This document shows positions 16,500-25,293 of a DNA stretch of 64,000 nt, piece by piece. The translations under genes and the position numbers were made by a program. The first letter of the stretch is position 1; every line of letters starts with the position of its first letter. Source of the stretch: Paraburkholderia sp. FT54 (GTDB lineage: Bacteria > Pseudomonadota > Gammaproteobacteria > Burkholderiales > Burkholderiaceae). The DNA lies in the NCBI RefSeq assembly GCF_031585635.1, contig NZ_CP134198.1:310001-374000 (forward strand), written 5' to 3'. The notes under the pieces were generated by a model. It ran no database searches. It was not told the DNA's origin and was given only the letters and a program-made list of their open reading frames with translations.

Positions 16500-17521
16500 A
16501 TGCAGACTACTGCCCGGCTACTTGCCCTTGCTTGCCTTTGCGTGGCGTCGACAGCCTTTGCCGCAAAATCACCGACAGACCCGCTGAGGGTTCTTTCAAC
16601 CACCCCGCTACCACACGTCACAGGTGGCGATTTCGACCATTTCGCAGTCGACCTGGCTCATTCCCGCCTGTATGTGTCAGCCGAGAAGTACGGCTCGATT
16701 GAAGTATTCCAGTTGCCCAATGGCGAGCATCTTGCGAGCGTTACGAACGTTGCGAAGTCTCCTCACAAGATACTGTTGGCACACAACGGTCAGGAATTGT
16801 TCATAGCGGATGCGGGCGACTCGAACGTCAAGGTCGTCGATACGAACAGCTTTCAAGTCAAGAAAGTGATTCCACTCGATCCGCAACCGGACTCCGGCGT
16901 AGCGGATAGCAAGAGCGGGATCTTTTTTTGGGTAACGGCGGCGCGAAGTCACTTCGTGAGAACGCGTATATCAGCCTGATTTCACTTGCTGACGATTCTG
17001 TACTGGGGAGAATCGATGTTCCTGCGGGACAGTTGAAGGCCATGGTCATCGACCATGCTACGCAGCGCCTCTTCGTGAACATGCGCGACAAAAACGAAAT
17101 CGGCGTTATCGATCTGAACACCCGCAAGCTGATGAGTCTCTGGCATGTTCCCGGCCCAAGCCGAGATTCGGCTATGGCGCTCGATCCGAAGTCCGGGCGC
17201 CTGTTCGTCGGTTCGCGCAACCCCGGCAAGCTGTTCGTGCTGGACGCACGCGACGGCTCTGTGATCCAGTCTCTCGATATCGTCGACATCTCCGACGATA
17301 TGACTTTCGACTCGCAGCATCAGCGCCTCTACGTTACCGGCGCAGAAGGACTCGATGTCGTCAAACAGGTCGATCCGAACCACTACACGATCGAGCAACA
17401 CATCAACACACTGGGTGGCAAGACCTCGATCTATGTTCCGTCATTAAAGAGGCTCTACGTTGTTCACACGAAGGGTCCGCAGGCAGCGGAAGCTGGACTC
17501 CAGGTGCTCAGCGTCCGCTGA
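16500..17521 (+). pseudogene. YncE-like beta-propeller protein, frameshift at a T7 run
   Basis: A periplasmic seven-bladed propeller gene in two frames. From the ATG at 16500 a signal peptide (LLALACLCVASTAFA) and blades such as DFDHFAVDLAHSRLYVSAEK and NGQELFIADAGDSNVKVVD are read to about 16922. At TTTTTTT (16923-16929) the sense moves by -1, and the second frame continues GNGGAKSLRENAYISLISLA to the stop at 17521, with RLYVTGAEGLDVV blades. Joined, it gives about 340 residues, full length for the family. It diverges from the intact paralogue at 19511-20587. The T7 run makes polymerase slippage, sequencing error or ribosomal slippage all possible. Confidence 0.8.
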
Positions 17522-17533
17522 GTCCAGACATGG

Positions 17534-17564
17534 CGCGCCGGCGCAGTTCAACTGCGCCGGCGCG
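17534..17564. terminator. strong bidirectional hairpin between convergent genes
   Basis: CGCGCCGGCGCAGTT (17534-17548) and AACTGCGCCGGCGCG (17550-17564) form a perfect 15-bp palindrome around one base, placed 12 bp after the propeller gene and 49 bp before the end of tonB on the other strand. There is no T tract, but the stability and position suggest a shared transcription end. Confidence 0.6.
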
Positions 17565-17612
17565 TGTCAGGTGAGTCGCGTACTCGCCTTCAGGCCGATT
17601 CCCTCAGGCAAT

Positions 17613-18344
17613 CTAGTCGGTCTGCGTGAAATCAAACGATTGCTCGACCACGACCTGACCACCGCCGTCGACCTTGCATTGGTACTGAGCCATCGCACGT
17701 CGTACCGATCCGTCAAAAACCCCCGGAGGCGTCGACTTGACGATATCGACCCGGGCGACCCTGCCGCCTTCGATCGTCGCACGCGCCGTGACTTCGCCGG
17801 AGATTCCCTCGGCTAACGCCCGCGGCGGCATGTCGGGCTTCGCCTGCACCGGACACACAATTGCAATGTCGGCGGGTGCCGCAGCGGCAGCGCTCGTGTT
17901 GCTGGATCCCGCGGTTGAAGGACCCGACGCGGCTGGCGCAGCATGCGCCGTAGAAGGCGCCTCCTGTGTCGCGACGGGCGTCGGAACAACCGGCGCCGGT
18001 GCGGCTGTCGGCGTGGCAGCGTGACGTTGTACTGGGGCAGCCGGTCGTGCCACCGGTTTTGGCACCGGAAGATCCGATTGCTGCTTCACCACTTTCCTGA
18101 TGACCGGCGGTGGTGGCGGAGGCGGCGGTGGCGTAACGGCTTTGACAATCCGCATCTGCATGACCGGTGACACGTGTGCCGGCTTCGGAGCGGGCATATG
18201 CACCGACATCATAGCCGCTATCAGCATCCCCTCGATTGCAAACGCAGCGAGAATGGCGATGGTCATTGCATTGCCGGACCCTGGCTGTGACGTCATGGTC
18301 GGCCACAGTGCTCCACGGGGTTTGCTCGAGATACTCATGTTCAT
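17613..18344 (-). CDS. tonB: TonB-family energy transducer
   Basis: A 243-residue protein with the TonB layout. A cytoplasmic N-terminus and one membrane anchor (AMTIAILAAFAIEGMLIAAM) are followed by a proline-rich periplasmic spacer beginning VTPPPPPPPPPVIRKVVKQQ and rich in Ala/Pro to about residue 155. The C-terminal domain has GEVTARATIEGGRVARVDIV and GVFDGSVRRAMAQYQC. It transfers proton-motive force from ExbB-ExbD to the outer-membrane receptor. I use the ATG at 18342-18344 because GGAGGCGAG precedes it. It is the last gene of the exbB-exbD-tonB group, 18 bp after exbD, and very probably serves the receptor encoded upstream. Confidence 0.85.
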   Translation of the reverse strand: MNMSISSKPRGALWPTMTSQPGSGNAMTIAILAAFAIEGMLIAAMMSVHMPAPKPAHVSPVMQMRIVKAVTPPPPPPPPPVIRKVVKQQSDLPVPKPVARPAAPVQRHAATPTAAPAPVVPTPVATQEAPSTAHAAPAASGPSTAGSSNTSAAAAAPADIAIVCPVQAKPDMPPRALAEGISGEVTARATIEGGRVARVDIVKSTPPGVFDGSVRRAMAQYQCKVDGGGQVVVEQSFDFTQTD

Positions 18345-18362
18345 TACGCTCGCCTCCACAGA

Positions 18363-18773
18363 CTATTGCGCATCGGTCGCGAGCGCGACCGAACTGATCC
18401 CCGCAGAGCGCACCAGATCCATGGTTTTGATGATCGTCTCGTACTCGACTCCCTTGTCGCCCGCAATCGTCACATTGACCTGCTTCGTGGCCTCCATGTC
18501 CTTCAGGCGTGCAGTGAGTTGCGGCGCAGAAATGTCGTTCCGGTCGAGGTGCAGTTCTCCGTCCTTCTCCACCCCGACCATCACGTCAACCGTGTTGAGT
18601 TGCGTCGCGGTGGACGATTGCGGCAATTCCAGCTTGAGTCCAGTGCCCTGAATCATCTTGAGCATGACAAGCATGAAGAAAACGAGCAGAAACATCATGA
18701 TGTCGATCATCGGAATGATCTCGATCCGTGGTTTCTCTTCATTGCCAAAGTAGTGAGCCCGATGGTTTCTCAC
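18363..18773 (-). CDS. exbD: ExbD/TolR family proton-channel subunit
   Basis: A 136-residue protein with the ExbD arrangement: a short cytoplasmic end, a single membrane helix (IEIIPMIDIMMFLLVFFMLV) with the essential Asp in PMIDIMMF, then a periplasmic domain (LKLELPQSSTATQL, VNVTIAGDKGVEYETIIKTM, DLVRSAGISSVALATD). With ExbB it forms the motor that energises TonB. It lies 30 bp downstream of exbB and 18 bp upstream of tonB. Residue spacing and length are standard. Confidence 0.9.
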   Translation of the reverse strand: MRNHRAHYFGNEEKPRIEIIPMIDIMMFLLVFFMLVMLKMIQGTGLKLELPQSSTATQLNTVDVMVGVEKDGELHLDRNDISAPQLTARLKDMEATKQVNVTIAGDKGVEYETIIKTMDLVRSAGISSVALATDAQ

Positions 18774-18803
18774 GGTGTTCTCCGTATGTGAAGTGGCCGC
18801 GAC

Positions 18804-19415
18804 TCAAGCGGCAAGCCGCGTGACGAGCATCGACTTGATGATGTCCATCTGCAGAAGAACCATTCGCACGCGCTTGTTCAGATAGTTGAGCGCCACGACG
18901 CCGACGAGAGCGATCGTCAGGCCGCAAGCGGTGGCGATCAGCGCGTGCGCGATGCCGCCGGAGACGGCCATCGGATCGCCGGTTCCCGACGAGCCCAGAA
19001 TATTGAACGAGCCGATCATGCCGATAATGGTGCCCAGCAGGCCGAGCAACGGCCCGAGGGTCACCGCGGTATCCAGCACCCACAGGTTACGGTCGAGCTT
19101 TCTCATCTGTAACATGATGCTTTCTTCAACTTCGCGCTCGAAGTCTTCCACAGGTTGGCCCTGCGATTCGATCGCGGACCTCATCAGTTCGCTTTGCACC
19201 GATCCCTGGTAATGTTGAACGAGTTTCTTCACATCGTCGGCCTTGGCGCGGCCTACCTGCTTGAGGTCGTATTCGAGGCTGACGCCGCTGCGCACGGACG
19301 TGCCGAAGAAAATCGCGCGTTCGATGATGATCGCGAGCGCGGCCACAAAGATCACTGCCATCAAGGGCAACAAGCCGAATGACTGAAGCGATGAGTCGAT
19401 AATGATACGAAGCAT
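18804..19415 (-). CDS. exbB: ExbB/MotA/TolQ family proton channel
   Basis: A 203-residue inner-membrane protein with three hydrophobic segments: FGLLPLMAVIFVAALAIIIE near the start, TAVTLGPLLGLLGTIIGMIG in the middle and IAHALIATACGLTIALVGVV near the end. GPLLGLLGTIIGMI followed by F and the ALIATACGLTIAL helix are the ExbB/TolQ signature. It is the first gene of the motor group, about 95 bp downstream of the YncE gene on the same strand. It assembles as the pore around ExbD. Confidence 0.9.
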   Translation of the reverse strand: MLRIIIDSSLQSFGLLPLMAVIFVAALAIIIERAIFFGTSVRSGVSLEYDLKQVGRAKADDVKKLVQHYQGSVQSELMRSAIESQGQPVEDFEREVEESIMLQMRKLDRNLWVLDTAVTLGPLLGLLGTIIGMIGSFNILGSSGTGDPMAVSGGIAHALIATACGLTIALVGVVALNYLNKRVRMVLLQMDIIKSMLVTRLAA

Positions 19416-19510
19416 GATGCTACCTTCCAGGTGGTGTCTTGAATCTGCCGCCGGCCGGCGTATCGCGGTTGCGATGCCGCCAGCGGCGCGGTTGAGGTGA
19501 CGGCGCTACG

Positions 19511-20587
19511 TTACTGGCTGCTTTGCGGCATGCGCTGCGCGACCAGGACGTTGAACGTGCCGGGCACGATGCTCGGATGCGGATGCGGATTATCGGCAGT
19601 CGCGGCGGGCGTCGAACCGAACTTCGACGAGACCAAGTAGACGCGATGAGCATCGCCGTCGAGAACCATCGACTTCGCGCCCACTTCCGTCGGCACGTTC
19701 TGCAGCACGGTGTAGTGGTCCGCGTCGTCTTCGTGCACCACGGTCAGCGTTCCGTCTGCGCCGTTCGAGCTAAACGCGGTCTTGAGCACCGGATCGAACG
19801 CTGCGGCATCCGGGTGGCCGCCGATCGGCAGTTGGGCAACCTGGCGACCGGAGCGCGCATCGATCACCATCATCCGGTTGTTCGCGCAGACGGTGAAGAG
19901 CCGTTCCGACTTCGTATCGATCGCGAGTCCCGACGGCTCTTCGCAAGGCGCGATCGACCAGTGAGCGAGCACCTTGTTCGATTTTCCGTCCATCGCGACG
20001 ATCTCTCCCTTGTCTTCGACGTTGACGAAGATGCGACCGTCGCTGTCAGCCGCCAGCGATTCAGGCTTGCCGCCGACCGGCATCGTCGCGACAACCTTGC
20101 GCGTAACCGGATCGATCGCGCTGACGCTCTCGTCATGGCCATTGCTGACATAGAGGCGCTTCAGTTGGGGCGCATACATGATGCCGTCCGGGTCCGGGCC
20201 GCCCGCCTTCATCGTTTCGACGGTGCGCAGCGTGTCTAGATCGACCACCGTGATCGTGTCGGCACGGCCGTTGGTGATGAAGCCGAGCTTCCGGTCCTGA
20301 ACGAACGCGAAACCATGCACGCCGTCCGTGTTGGCGATCTCGCCCACCAGCTTGCCGGATCCGGTATCGACAACCTGGACATGATTGGCCCGGCTGATGA
20401 ACAGGTGTTGACGAACCGCGTCATACCCGACGTAGTCCCAGCCCTCTGTGCCGCCCAACGCGTAGTGCTTCACGACTTCGAACTCACCGTGATTCGCGCC
20501 CGGTACTGCATGCGCCGTGCTGCCCAGTAGCAGTGTGGAGGACAGTGCCAGCGTAGTTACTGCCTGAACAATAGACTTGAGTTTCAT
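19511..20587 (-). CDS. YncE-family periplasmic beta-propeller protein
   Basis: A 358-residue exported protein. A signal peptide (AVTTLALSSTLLLGSTAHA) precedes repeated propeller strands such as RQHLFISRANHVQVVDTGSG, LKRLYVSNGHDESVSAIDP, GRIFVNVEDKGEIVAMDGKS and KTAFSSNGADGTLTVVHEDD, the cytochrome-D1/YVTN-type repeat. YncE proteins are periplasmic, bind single-stranded DNA in E. coli and are often encoded next to TonB-dependent receptors; YncE domains are also known fused to alkaline-phosphatase-like domains. It lies 22 bp downstream of the receptor gene, so the two are probably cotranscribed and functionally linked. Confidence 0.85.
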   Translation of the reverse strand: MKLKSIVQAVTTLALSSTLLLGSTAHAVPGANHGEFEVVKHYALGGTEGWDYVGYDAVRQHLFISRANHVQVVDTGSGKLVGEIANTDGVHGFAFVQDRKLGFITNGRADTITVVDLDTLRTVETMKAGGPDPDGIMYAPQLKRLYVSNGHDESVSAIDPVTRKVVATMPVGGKPESLAADSDGRIFVNVEDKGEIVAMDGKSNKVLAHWSIAPCEEPSGLAIDTKSERLFTVCANNRMMVIDARSGRQVAQLPIGGHPDAAAFDPVLKTAFSSNGADGTLTVVHEDDADHYTVLQNVPTEVGAKSMVLDGDAHRVYLVSSKFGSTPAATADNPHPHPSIVPGTFNVLVAQRMPQSSQ

Positions 20588-20608
20588 GTTGATCCTGTTT
20601 TTTGCGGG

Positions 20609-23413
20609 TTATTCGTTGATCGTCAAACCAACCATCACGGTCGGGCCGTAGAACTCGCGCTGGATCGGACGATCCGGCGAGCCCTCGTAGAACTTCAGCG
20701 GCGTGTTCAGGATGTTGCGAACGTCGAGATAGATGCCAACATCCTTTCTGATCTGATAACTGCCGCCGAAGTCGAGCGAGAAGCGCGACGCCGTATAGAC
20801 GTCGGTTGCAGCAGAACTGCCCACCGCCCACAGGCTCTTGCCCACATAGGAGGCCGACAGGCGCATGTCCAACGGACCACGCTCGTAGAACACGCTGGCG
20901 TTATACGAATTGCGCGGACCAGATGGCAGCGTGTGGTCGTCGCCCGGGCGAATATCCAGGTGCGAATTGGTCCATGTCCAGTTCGCGCCTGCGCCCAGGC
21001 CGCTCAAGAACCCCGGCAACTGCGTAAAGTGCTGCTCATAGTTGGCGGTGACACCGCGCACACGTGCCGACGAGACGTTGGCAAAGCTTACGAGCTTGAT
21101 GGGGCCGGAATACCCCGGGAGATAAGGCGAGCTGAAGACGGTAGATGACTGGCCCACGACGTAGTCGGTCATCGACTTGTCGAACGCGCCGAGCGAAATG
21201 ATCCCGCCATGCGGCAGATACTTCTCGAACTGAATATCGAAGTTCTGCGAAGTGGTCGGCTTCAGGTTCGGGTTGCCGGTGGTCACGGTTCCCGTTCCCG
21301 GATCGGCCATGACCGACGCACTACTCTGGGCAAAGCCCGGACGCGCGATCGTGGTCGAATAGATCGCGCGACCCACCAGCGTCGGTGTGAAGTCGTAGCG
21401 CAACTGCACGGACGGAAACAGATTGAAGTAGTTGTTCGCCGTCCGGTTTGGCGTGACCGAACTGCCGTTGATCAGATTGCCGTCGAAGCTATCCTGCGTC
21501 CATTCGCCCCGCAGCCCCGCGAGCACGCCCAGGCGGCCCCAGCCGAACTGATACTGGCCATACATGCTGTAGATGTTCTCGTTGATAGCCGAGAACGCGG
21601 CGGCGTCCTTCAACGGGTAGGCCGTGACGTTACCGTTGGCTGCAGCGGCACCATAGAGGCCGCTCATGACGCCATCGCTGATGGCCGGCCCGATGTTGTA
21701 CATGCCGTTGTAGAAAACGATCGGAGCGCCGAACACCGCCTGCGACAGCGGGATTCCCGCGGCCGGCGCGTACGTGTAGTTGCTCTGCGCGCTGGCGAAG
21801 GTCATTCGGCGCAGGCCGGCACCGAACTTGAACTGCTCGTCCTCGGCACTCGTGAAGTGACTCGGCAGCGTGTAGTTGACGTTGGCCGACCACTCATTGG
21901 TCTTGACATACTGCGACGAGTTGACGATCTGGCCCAGCGTGTAGCCGGCGGGATCAGCCGGGTTCGGACCGGACACGATCGATTGCGTCGCGTAGTCAGA
22001 GCCGGGGTAATACGTCACCGTGGCCGGGGCGCCGTTGTTGAACGTCGAATTCAGGTCGTACGGTTTGTCGTAAGTGCCACTGGTGAAGCCGGCGCGATAA
22101 TCGATTTTCCCGGGGCCGATGCTGTTTTCACCGCCTAGCGCAAAGAGTTGCGTTCGCAGCGTCTCCTTCTCGTCGCGCAATCCCTTCGCATAGGTCGCCG
22201 TATCCGTGAGCGTGCCGTCCGCATTCTGGACTGGATTGCCAGTGAAGTTGGTCTGCAGATCTTGCCGGTTCACGTTCTCCGTATAGCCGAAGTTGTAGTA
22301 GCGGAAATACCATTTGTTGTCGGCGTTAGGCTGAAAGTCCAGTTCGCCGCCGTAGCCAAGGCGCTTGCGATGATAGTTGTAGTAACGCGGGTCGGTTTGG
22401 GCGTAGGCCTTGTTCGGAATGCCCGGCGCATCGACATAGGCGTTTTCTTCGTCATCGACGCCGCGATGGTCCTGGTTGTAGGCAAAGGTACCGATGAAGG
22501 TGAACGGCGCGTCGGAATATGACGTAATGCCCGAACCGAGACCGGCAATGCCTTGCGCGCCGAAGCGAGCACCCGCTGTCATCTCGACATCCTGAATTGT
22601 GCTACCGCGCAGCGTCTCGACACCTGAACCGAGCCTGGCGTCCAGGAACGGCTTGCCCGACGGGGGCAACTTGCGAGGCGAAATGTCGATCGTGCCGCCG
22701 AGCGCATCCGCATCCTGCTCCGGCTTGTTGGTGTAGGTCACGAGGATCTGCCCGATCATGCCGGCCGGAATCGTATCGAGCGCGACAGCACGCCCGCCGT
22801 TCTGGGCTGAAGCCGGGTTGGTCGGCGGCAAATGGATGCCCGCAAAGCTCGTGCTGTTCAGGTTGGTATCGAGACCTCGAATGTTGACGTACCGGCCCTC
22901 ACCCGAATCCGTTTCAAGCGACACGCCCGGCGCGCGAGCAACCGCTTCCGCAGCACTGACGTCGGGCAATTTGCGGATGTCGTCAGCAGTCTGGATGTTC
23001 ACCATGTTCGCCGCGTTCTGCTGGGTCGCCCGCGCGACAACGTTTGCGCTGCGCCGCGACGTGACAGTTACGCGGTCGAGCGAGGGAACGGCTGCGTCCA
23101 TGGTGAGGTCGTCGCTTGTCGTGGCGTTCTCGCGCACCACCACAGTCCGTTCGACGGCGGCAGCGCGAGTCGGCGTGATGACCAGTGTGTATTGCCCTGC
23201 CGCAAGACTGGCAAAACTAAAAGCGCCATCAGACGAGGTGGTGGTGCTCGTCCCCGTCTCGCGAATCTGAATCCGGGCGCCGGCGAGCGGACGCTTGTTC
23301 GCGCTCGACAGCACGTGACCCTGCAACGTCGCCGTATCCGCCGCATACGCGCCGCTCATTGTCGCGCCGCTCACCAGTCCCACCAACAGCCCTGTCATAT
23401 GCCTGTTCGGCAT
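20609..23413 (-). CDS. TonB-dependent outer-membrane receptor
   Basis: A 934-residue receptor with a signal peptide (LLVGLVSGATMSGAYA), then a carboxypeptidase-regulatory-like extension (LQGHVLSSANKRPLAGARIQ, ending near TLVITPTRAAAVERTV). The plug follows (NMVNIQTADDIRKLPDVSAA, EAVARAPGVSLETDSGEGRY, VNIRGLDTNLNST), and then a large beta-barrel ending in the aromatic strand FYGPTVMVGLTINE. Plug wording and length place it with the TonB-dependent receptors of the oligosaccharide / phosphate-starvation type rather than classical siderophore receptors, but the ligand is inferred only. Start is the ATG at 23411-23413 behind GGAGAAT. It heads a unit with yncE, exbB, exbD and tonB. Confidence 0.9.
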   Translation of the reverse strand: MPNRHMTGLLVGLVSGATMSGAYAADTATLQGHVLSSANKRPLAGARIQIRETGTSTTTSSDGAFSFASLAAGQYTLVITPTRAAAVERTVVVRENATTSDDLTMDAAVPSLDRVTVTSRRSANVVARATQQNAANMVNIQTADDIRKLPDVSAAEAVARAPGVSLETDSGEGRYVNIRGLDTNLNSTSFAGIHLPPTNPASAQNGGRAVALDTIPAGMIGQILVTYTNKPEQDADALGGTIDISPRKLPPSGKPFLDARLGSGVETLRGSTIQDVEMTAGARFGAQGIAGLGSGITSYSDAPFTFIGTFAYNQDHRGVDDEENAYVDAPGIPNKAYAQTDPRYYNYHRKRLGYGGELDFQPNADNKWYFRYYNFGYTENVNRQDLQTNFTGNPVQNADGTLTDTATYAKGLRDEKETLRTQLFALGGENSIGPGKIDYRAGFTSGTYDKPYDLNSTFNNGAPATVTYYPGSDYATQSIVSGPNPADPAGYTLGQIVNSSQYVKTNEWSANVNYTLPSHFTSAEDEQFKFGAGLRRMTFASAQSNYTYAPAAGIPLSQAVFGAPIVFYNGMYNIGPAISDGVMSGLYGAAAANGNVTAYPLKDAAAFSAINENIYSMYGQYQFGWGRLGVLAGLRGEWTQDSFDGNLINGSSVTPNRTANNYFNLFPSVQLRYDFTPTLVGRAIYSTTIARPGFAQSSASVMADPGTGTVTTGNPNLKPTTSQNFDIQFEKYLPHGGIISLGAFDKSMTDYVVGQSSTVFSSPYLPGYSGPIKLVSFANVSSARVRGVTANYEQHFTQLPGFLSGLGAGANWTWTNSHLDIRPGDDHTLPSGPRNSYNASVFYERGPLDMRLSASYVGKSLWAVGSSAATDVYTASRFSLDFGGSYQIRKDVGIYLDVRNILNTPLKFYEGSPDRPIQREFYGPTVMVGLTINE

Positions 23414-23680
23414 GTTTATTCTCCGTCAATCGTTGCAAACATCCTGACCCGGATACACCTGTACCTGGTGTCAGGTATGCAGAAATTCAGGCGGCCTCCA
23501 CGAAGCTGCGCGACTTAGTGAATCAGATAGGATCACTAATGATATGACACTATTTATCGCACAGAATCCCATCGACGGTACCCGGATCGATGTCATGCGT
23601 CGCACCTCCCACTTCCCTCGTGCATCGCCTTCGATGCGGAAGACGTTTTACGGAACTACTGTGACGCCAAAGTGTCAATT

Positions 23681-23698
23681 TTGACAACTTAGCGACAG
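23681..23698 (-). promoter_or_regulatory. Pho-box-like direct repeat upstream of the receptor gene
   Basis: On the minus strand CTGTCGCTAAGTTGTCAA presents CTGTC and TTGTC exactly 11 bp apart, the spacing of PhoB half-sites (consensus CTGTCAT, A/T-rich 4 bp, CTGTCAY). It lies about 270 bp upstream of the receptor start. Five of seven bases fit in each half-site, so this is suggestive only. Confidence 0.35.
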
Positions 23699-23834
23699 TT
23701 CATCGTCATTTGAAGATAAACGATTACGAAATATCACCGACATTGCTTCAACAATACGTAAGTAAATCAACTCGTTAGGTTCGTTCGCGCGTGGCTCGTC
23801 CTGAAACATAAATGGGATTTAACTTTTATATCGT

Positions 23835-23854
23835 CATCTGACGACATCTGACGG
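23835..23854. repeat. tandem 10-bp repeat next to an IS6 end
   Basis: CATCTGACGA and CATCTGACGG lie head to tail at 23835-23854, and parts of the unit recur nearby. It could be a regulator site with 10-bp periodicity or debris of the IS6 insertion 30 bp downstream. Confidence 0.35.
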
Positions 23855-23885
23855 ATGACGTCAGGCTTCGCAACATGCATGGAGG

Positions 23886-24728
23886 GGCTCTGGTGCAAAT
23901 AGCGCGGGGGCGAATCGGTTAAGGTGTCGGTCTGAACGAATTGAGAGCCGCCGATGAGCAAGCTGAAGAGTCTGGAGGAACTGTTCGCGGGCCGTCATTT
24001 TGACCGCGATGTGATCATTCTGTGTGTTCGCTGGTACCTGCGCTACGAGCTTAGCCTGCACGATCTGGCCGAAATGATGGCGGAACGGGGTCTGTCGCTG
24101 GCGCACACGACGATCCTGCGCTGGGTGCGTCGCTTTGCGCCGGAATTCGTCAAACGGTGGAACCGCTTTTGCAGGCCCACCGGCCAGTCGTGGCGTGTCG
24201 ACGAGACTTACCTCAAGCTGCACGGCAAGTGGGTCTATCTTTATCGGGCGGTGGATCGGGCAGGTCAGACGGTCGACTTCATGCTCAGCGCCAGGCGTGA
24301 CGTGAAGGCGGCAAAAGCGTTTTTCAGGAAGGCAATCAAACATCAAGGCCAGCCGCCGAAGACCATCACGCTTGATGGCTACGGCGCCTCGCACCGCGCC
24401 GTGCGCGAGATGAAGGCCGATGGCTTGCTGCCGGAGGACACGAAGGTCCGATCCTCGAAATATCTCAATAATCTGGTCGAGCAGGACCACCGCAACATCA
24501 AGTCCCGGACGAAAGTCATGCTCGGCTTCAAACGTTTCCGGAACGCAGCGATCACTCTCTCAGGTATTGAACTGGTACATCGTATTCGCAAGGGCCAATT
24601 CAGCCTCGCGAAACTCCGCCTCAAAGATACCGCTGCGCCCGCTGTCTGGATGGCCGTCCTGTCTGCCTGATCAGGTATCCTTGATATAACAAAATATCTC
24701 GTCCATATCGACTATTTGCACCAGAGCC
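23886..24728 (+). mobile_element. IS6-family insertion sequence, intact
   Basis: An 843-bp element bounded by GGCTCTGGTGCAAATAG (23886-23902) and its inverted copy (24712-24728), with one transposase gene. The 8-bp flanks (CATGGAGG and GTTTGCAG) do not match, so no target duplication remains. The copy probably sits at a recombination or cointegrate joint. Copies at 30970-31550 and 33255-34094 are almost identical. Confidence 0.9.
23954..24670 (+). CDS. IS6-family DDE transposase
   Basis: A full-length 238-residue transposase. The N-terminal part has [20 protein letters not shown] and [20 protein letters not shown]. The catalytic core has [20 protein letters not shown] (first Asp), [20 protein letters not shown] (second Asp) and [20 protein letters not shown] (Glu). 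The end, [20 protein letters not shown], is normal. Unlike the copy at 33313-34029 it reads SLHDLAEM for SLRDLVEM and KLHGKW for KLRGKW. All catalytic residues are present, so it should be active and could mobilise the related ends in the window. Confidence 0.95.
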   Translation: MSKLKSLEELFAGRHFDRDVIILCVRWYLRYELSLHDLAEMMAERGLSLAHTTILRWVRRFAPEFVKRWNRFCRPTGQSWRVDETYLKLHGKWVYLYRAVDRAGQTVDFMLSARRDVKAAKAFFRKAIKHQGQPPKTITLDGYGASHRAVREMKADGLLPEDTKVRSSKYLNNLVEQDHRNIKSRTKVMLGFKRFRNAAITLSGIELVHRIRKGQFSLAKLRLKDTAAPAVWMAVLSA

Positions 24729-25293
24729 GTTTGCAGCCCCCCAGATATTCGCAAACCACGTCCGATCTGGGTTCGAAGGCGCAATCCCCCAGCCGAAGGC
24801 GCAGGCAGCGAACCGCACTACTGACTCGCTGGCAACGATTGGGGTCGTCAGGCTTAAATGTGCCGGTTTCATAGCGGTCACCCTCCAGACTGATAGTAGA
24901 CGAATTCGATTCGTCCACGGCAGACGTTCCTTGCCTTGTTGTCGGCGATGCCATCCGGCAATTGATGACTGGCAAAGTCCGGCCAAGACTCGGCGGCTCG
25001 AAGTAGATTTTCGACGGTTCGTTGGCCCTCAAACAGGAGCCACTCGAGGGGGGATGCCGCTCAACGGTCGCTCGATGTGCAGCGCCAGAGTCACGCACTC
25101 GACCGACCCGTTAGGTTGACTGACGGACGCTCTCACTGGCGCATCCTTTCAGCGGCCAATCAATCGGCATGCTTCGTTGCGGCATCGATCGGCCGTCAAC
25201 CTGACAGAGCCGGCGCGGCGGCAGGCACTGAACGGAACGATGCGCGTTGCAACGGAGCGCGGCTCGGTCGCGACGGCACCGCCTTCGCTCTCA
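24729..25293. other. 565-bp region without a confident gene
   Basis: Open reverse-strand frames exist; for example, LEWLLFEGQRTVENLLRAAE around 25000-25050 looks like a transposase or hypothetical-protein scrap, but no family was recognised and stops interrupt it. The region probably holds debris left by IS6 activity and the 3' flank of the phosphoesterase gene. Confidence 0.3.
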
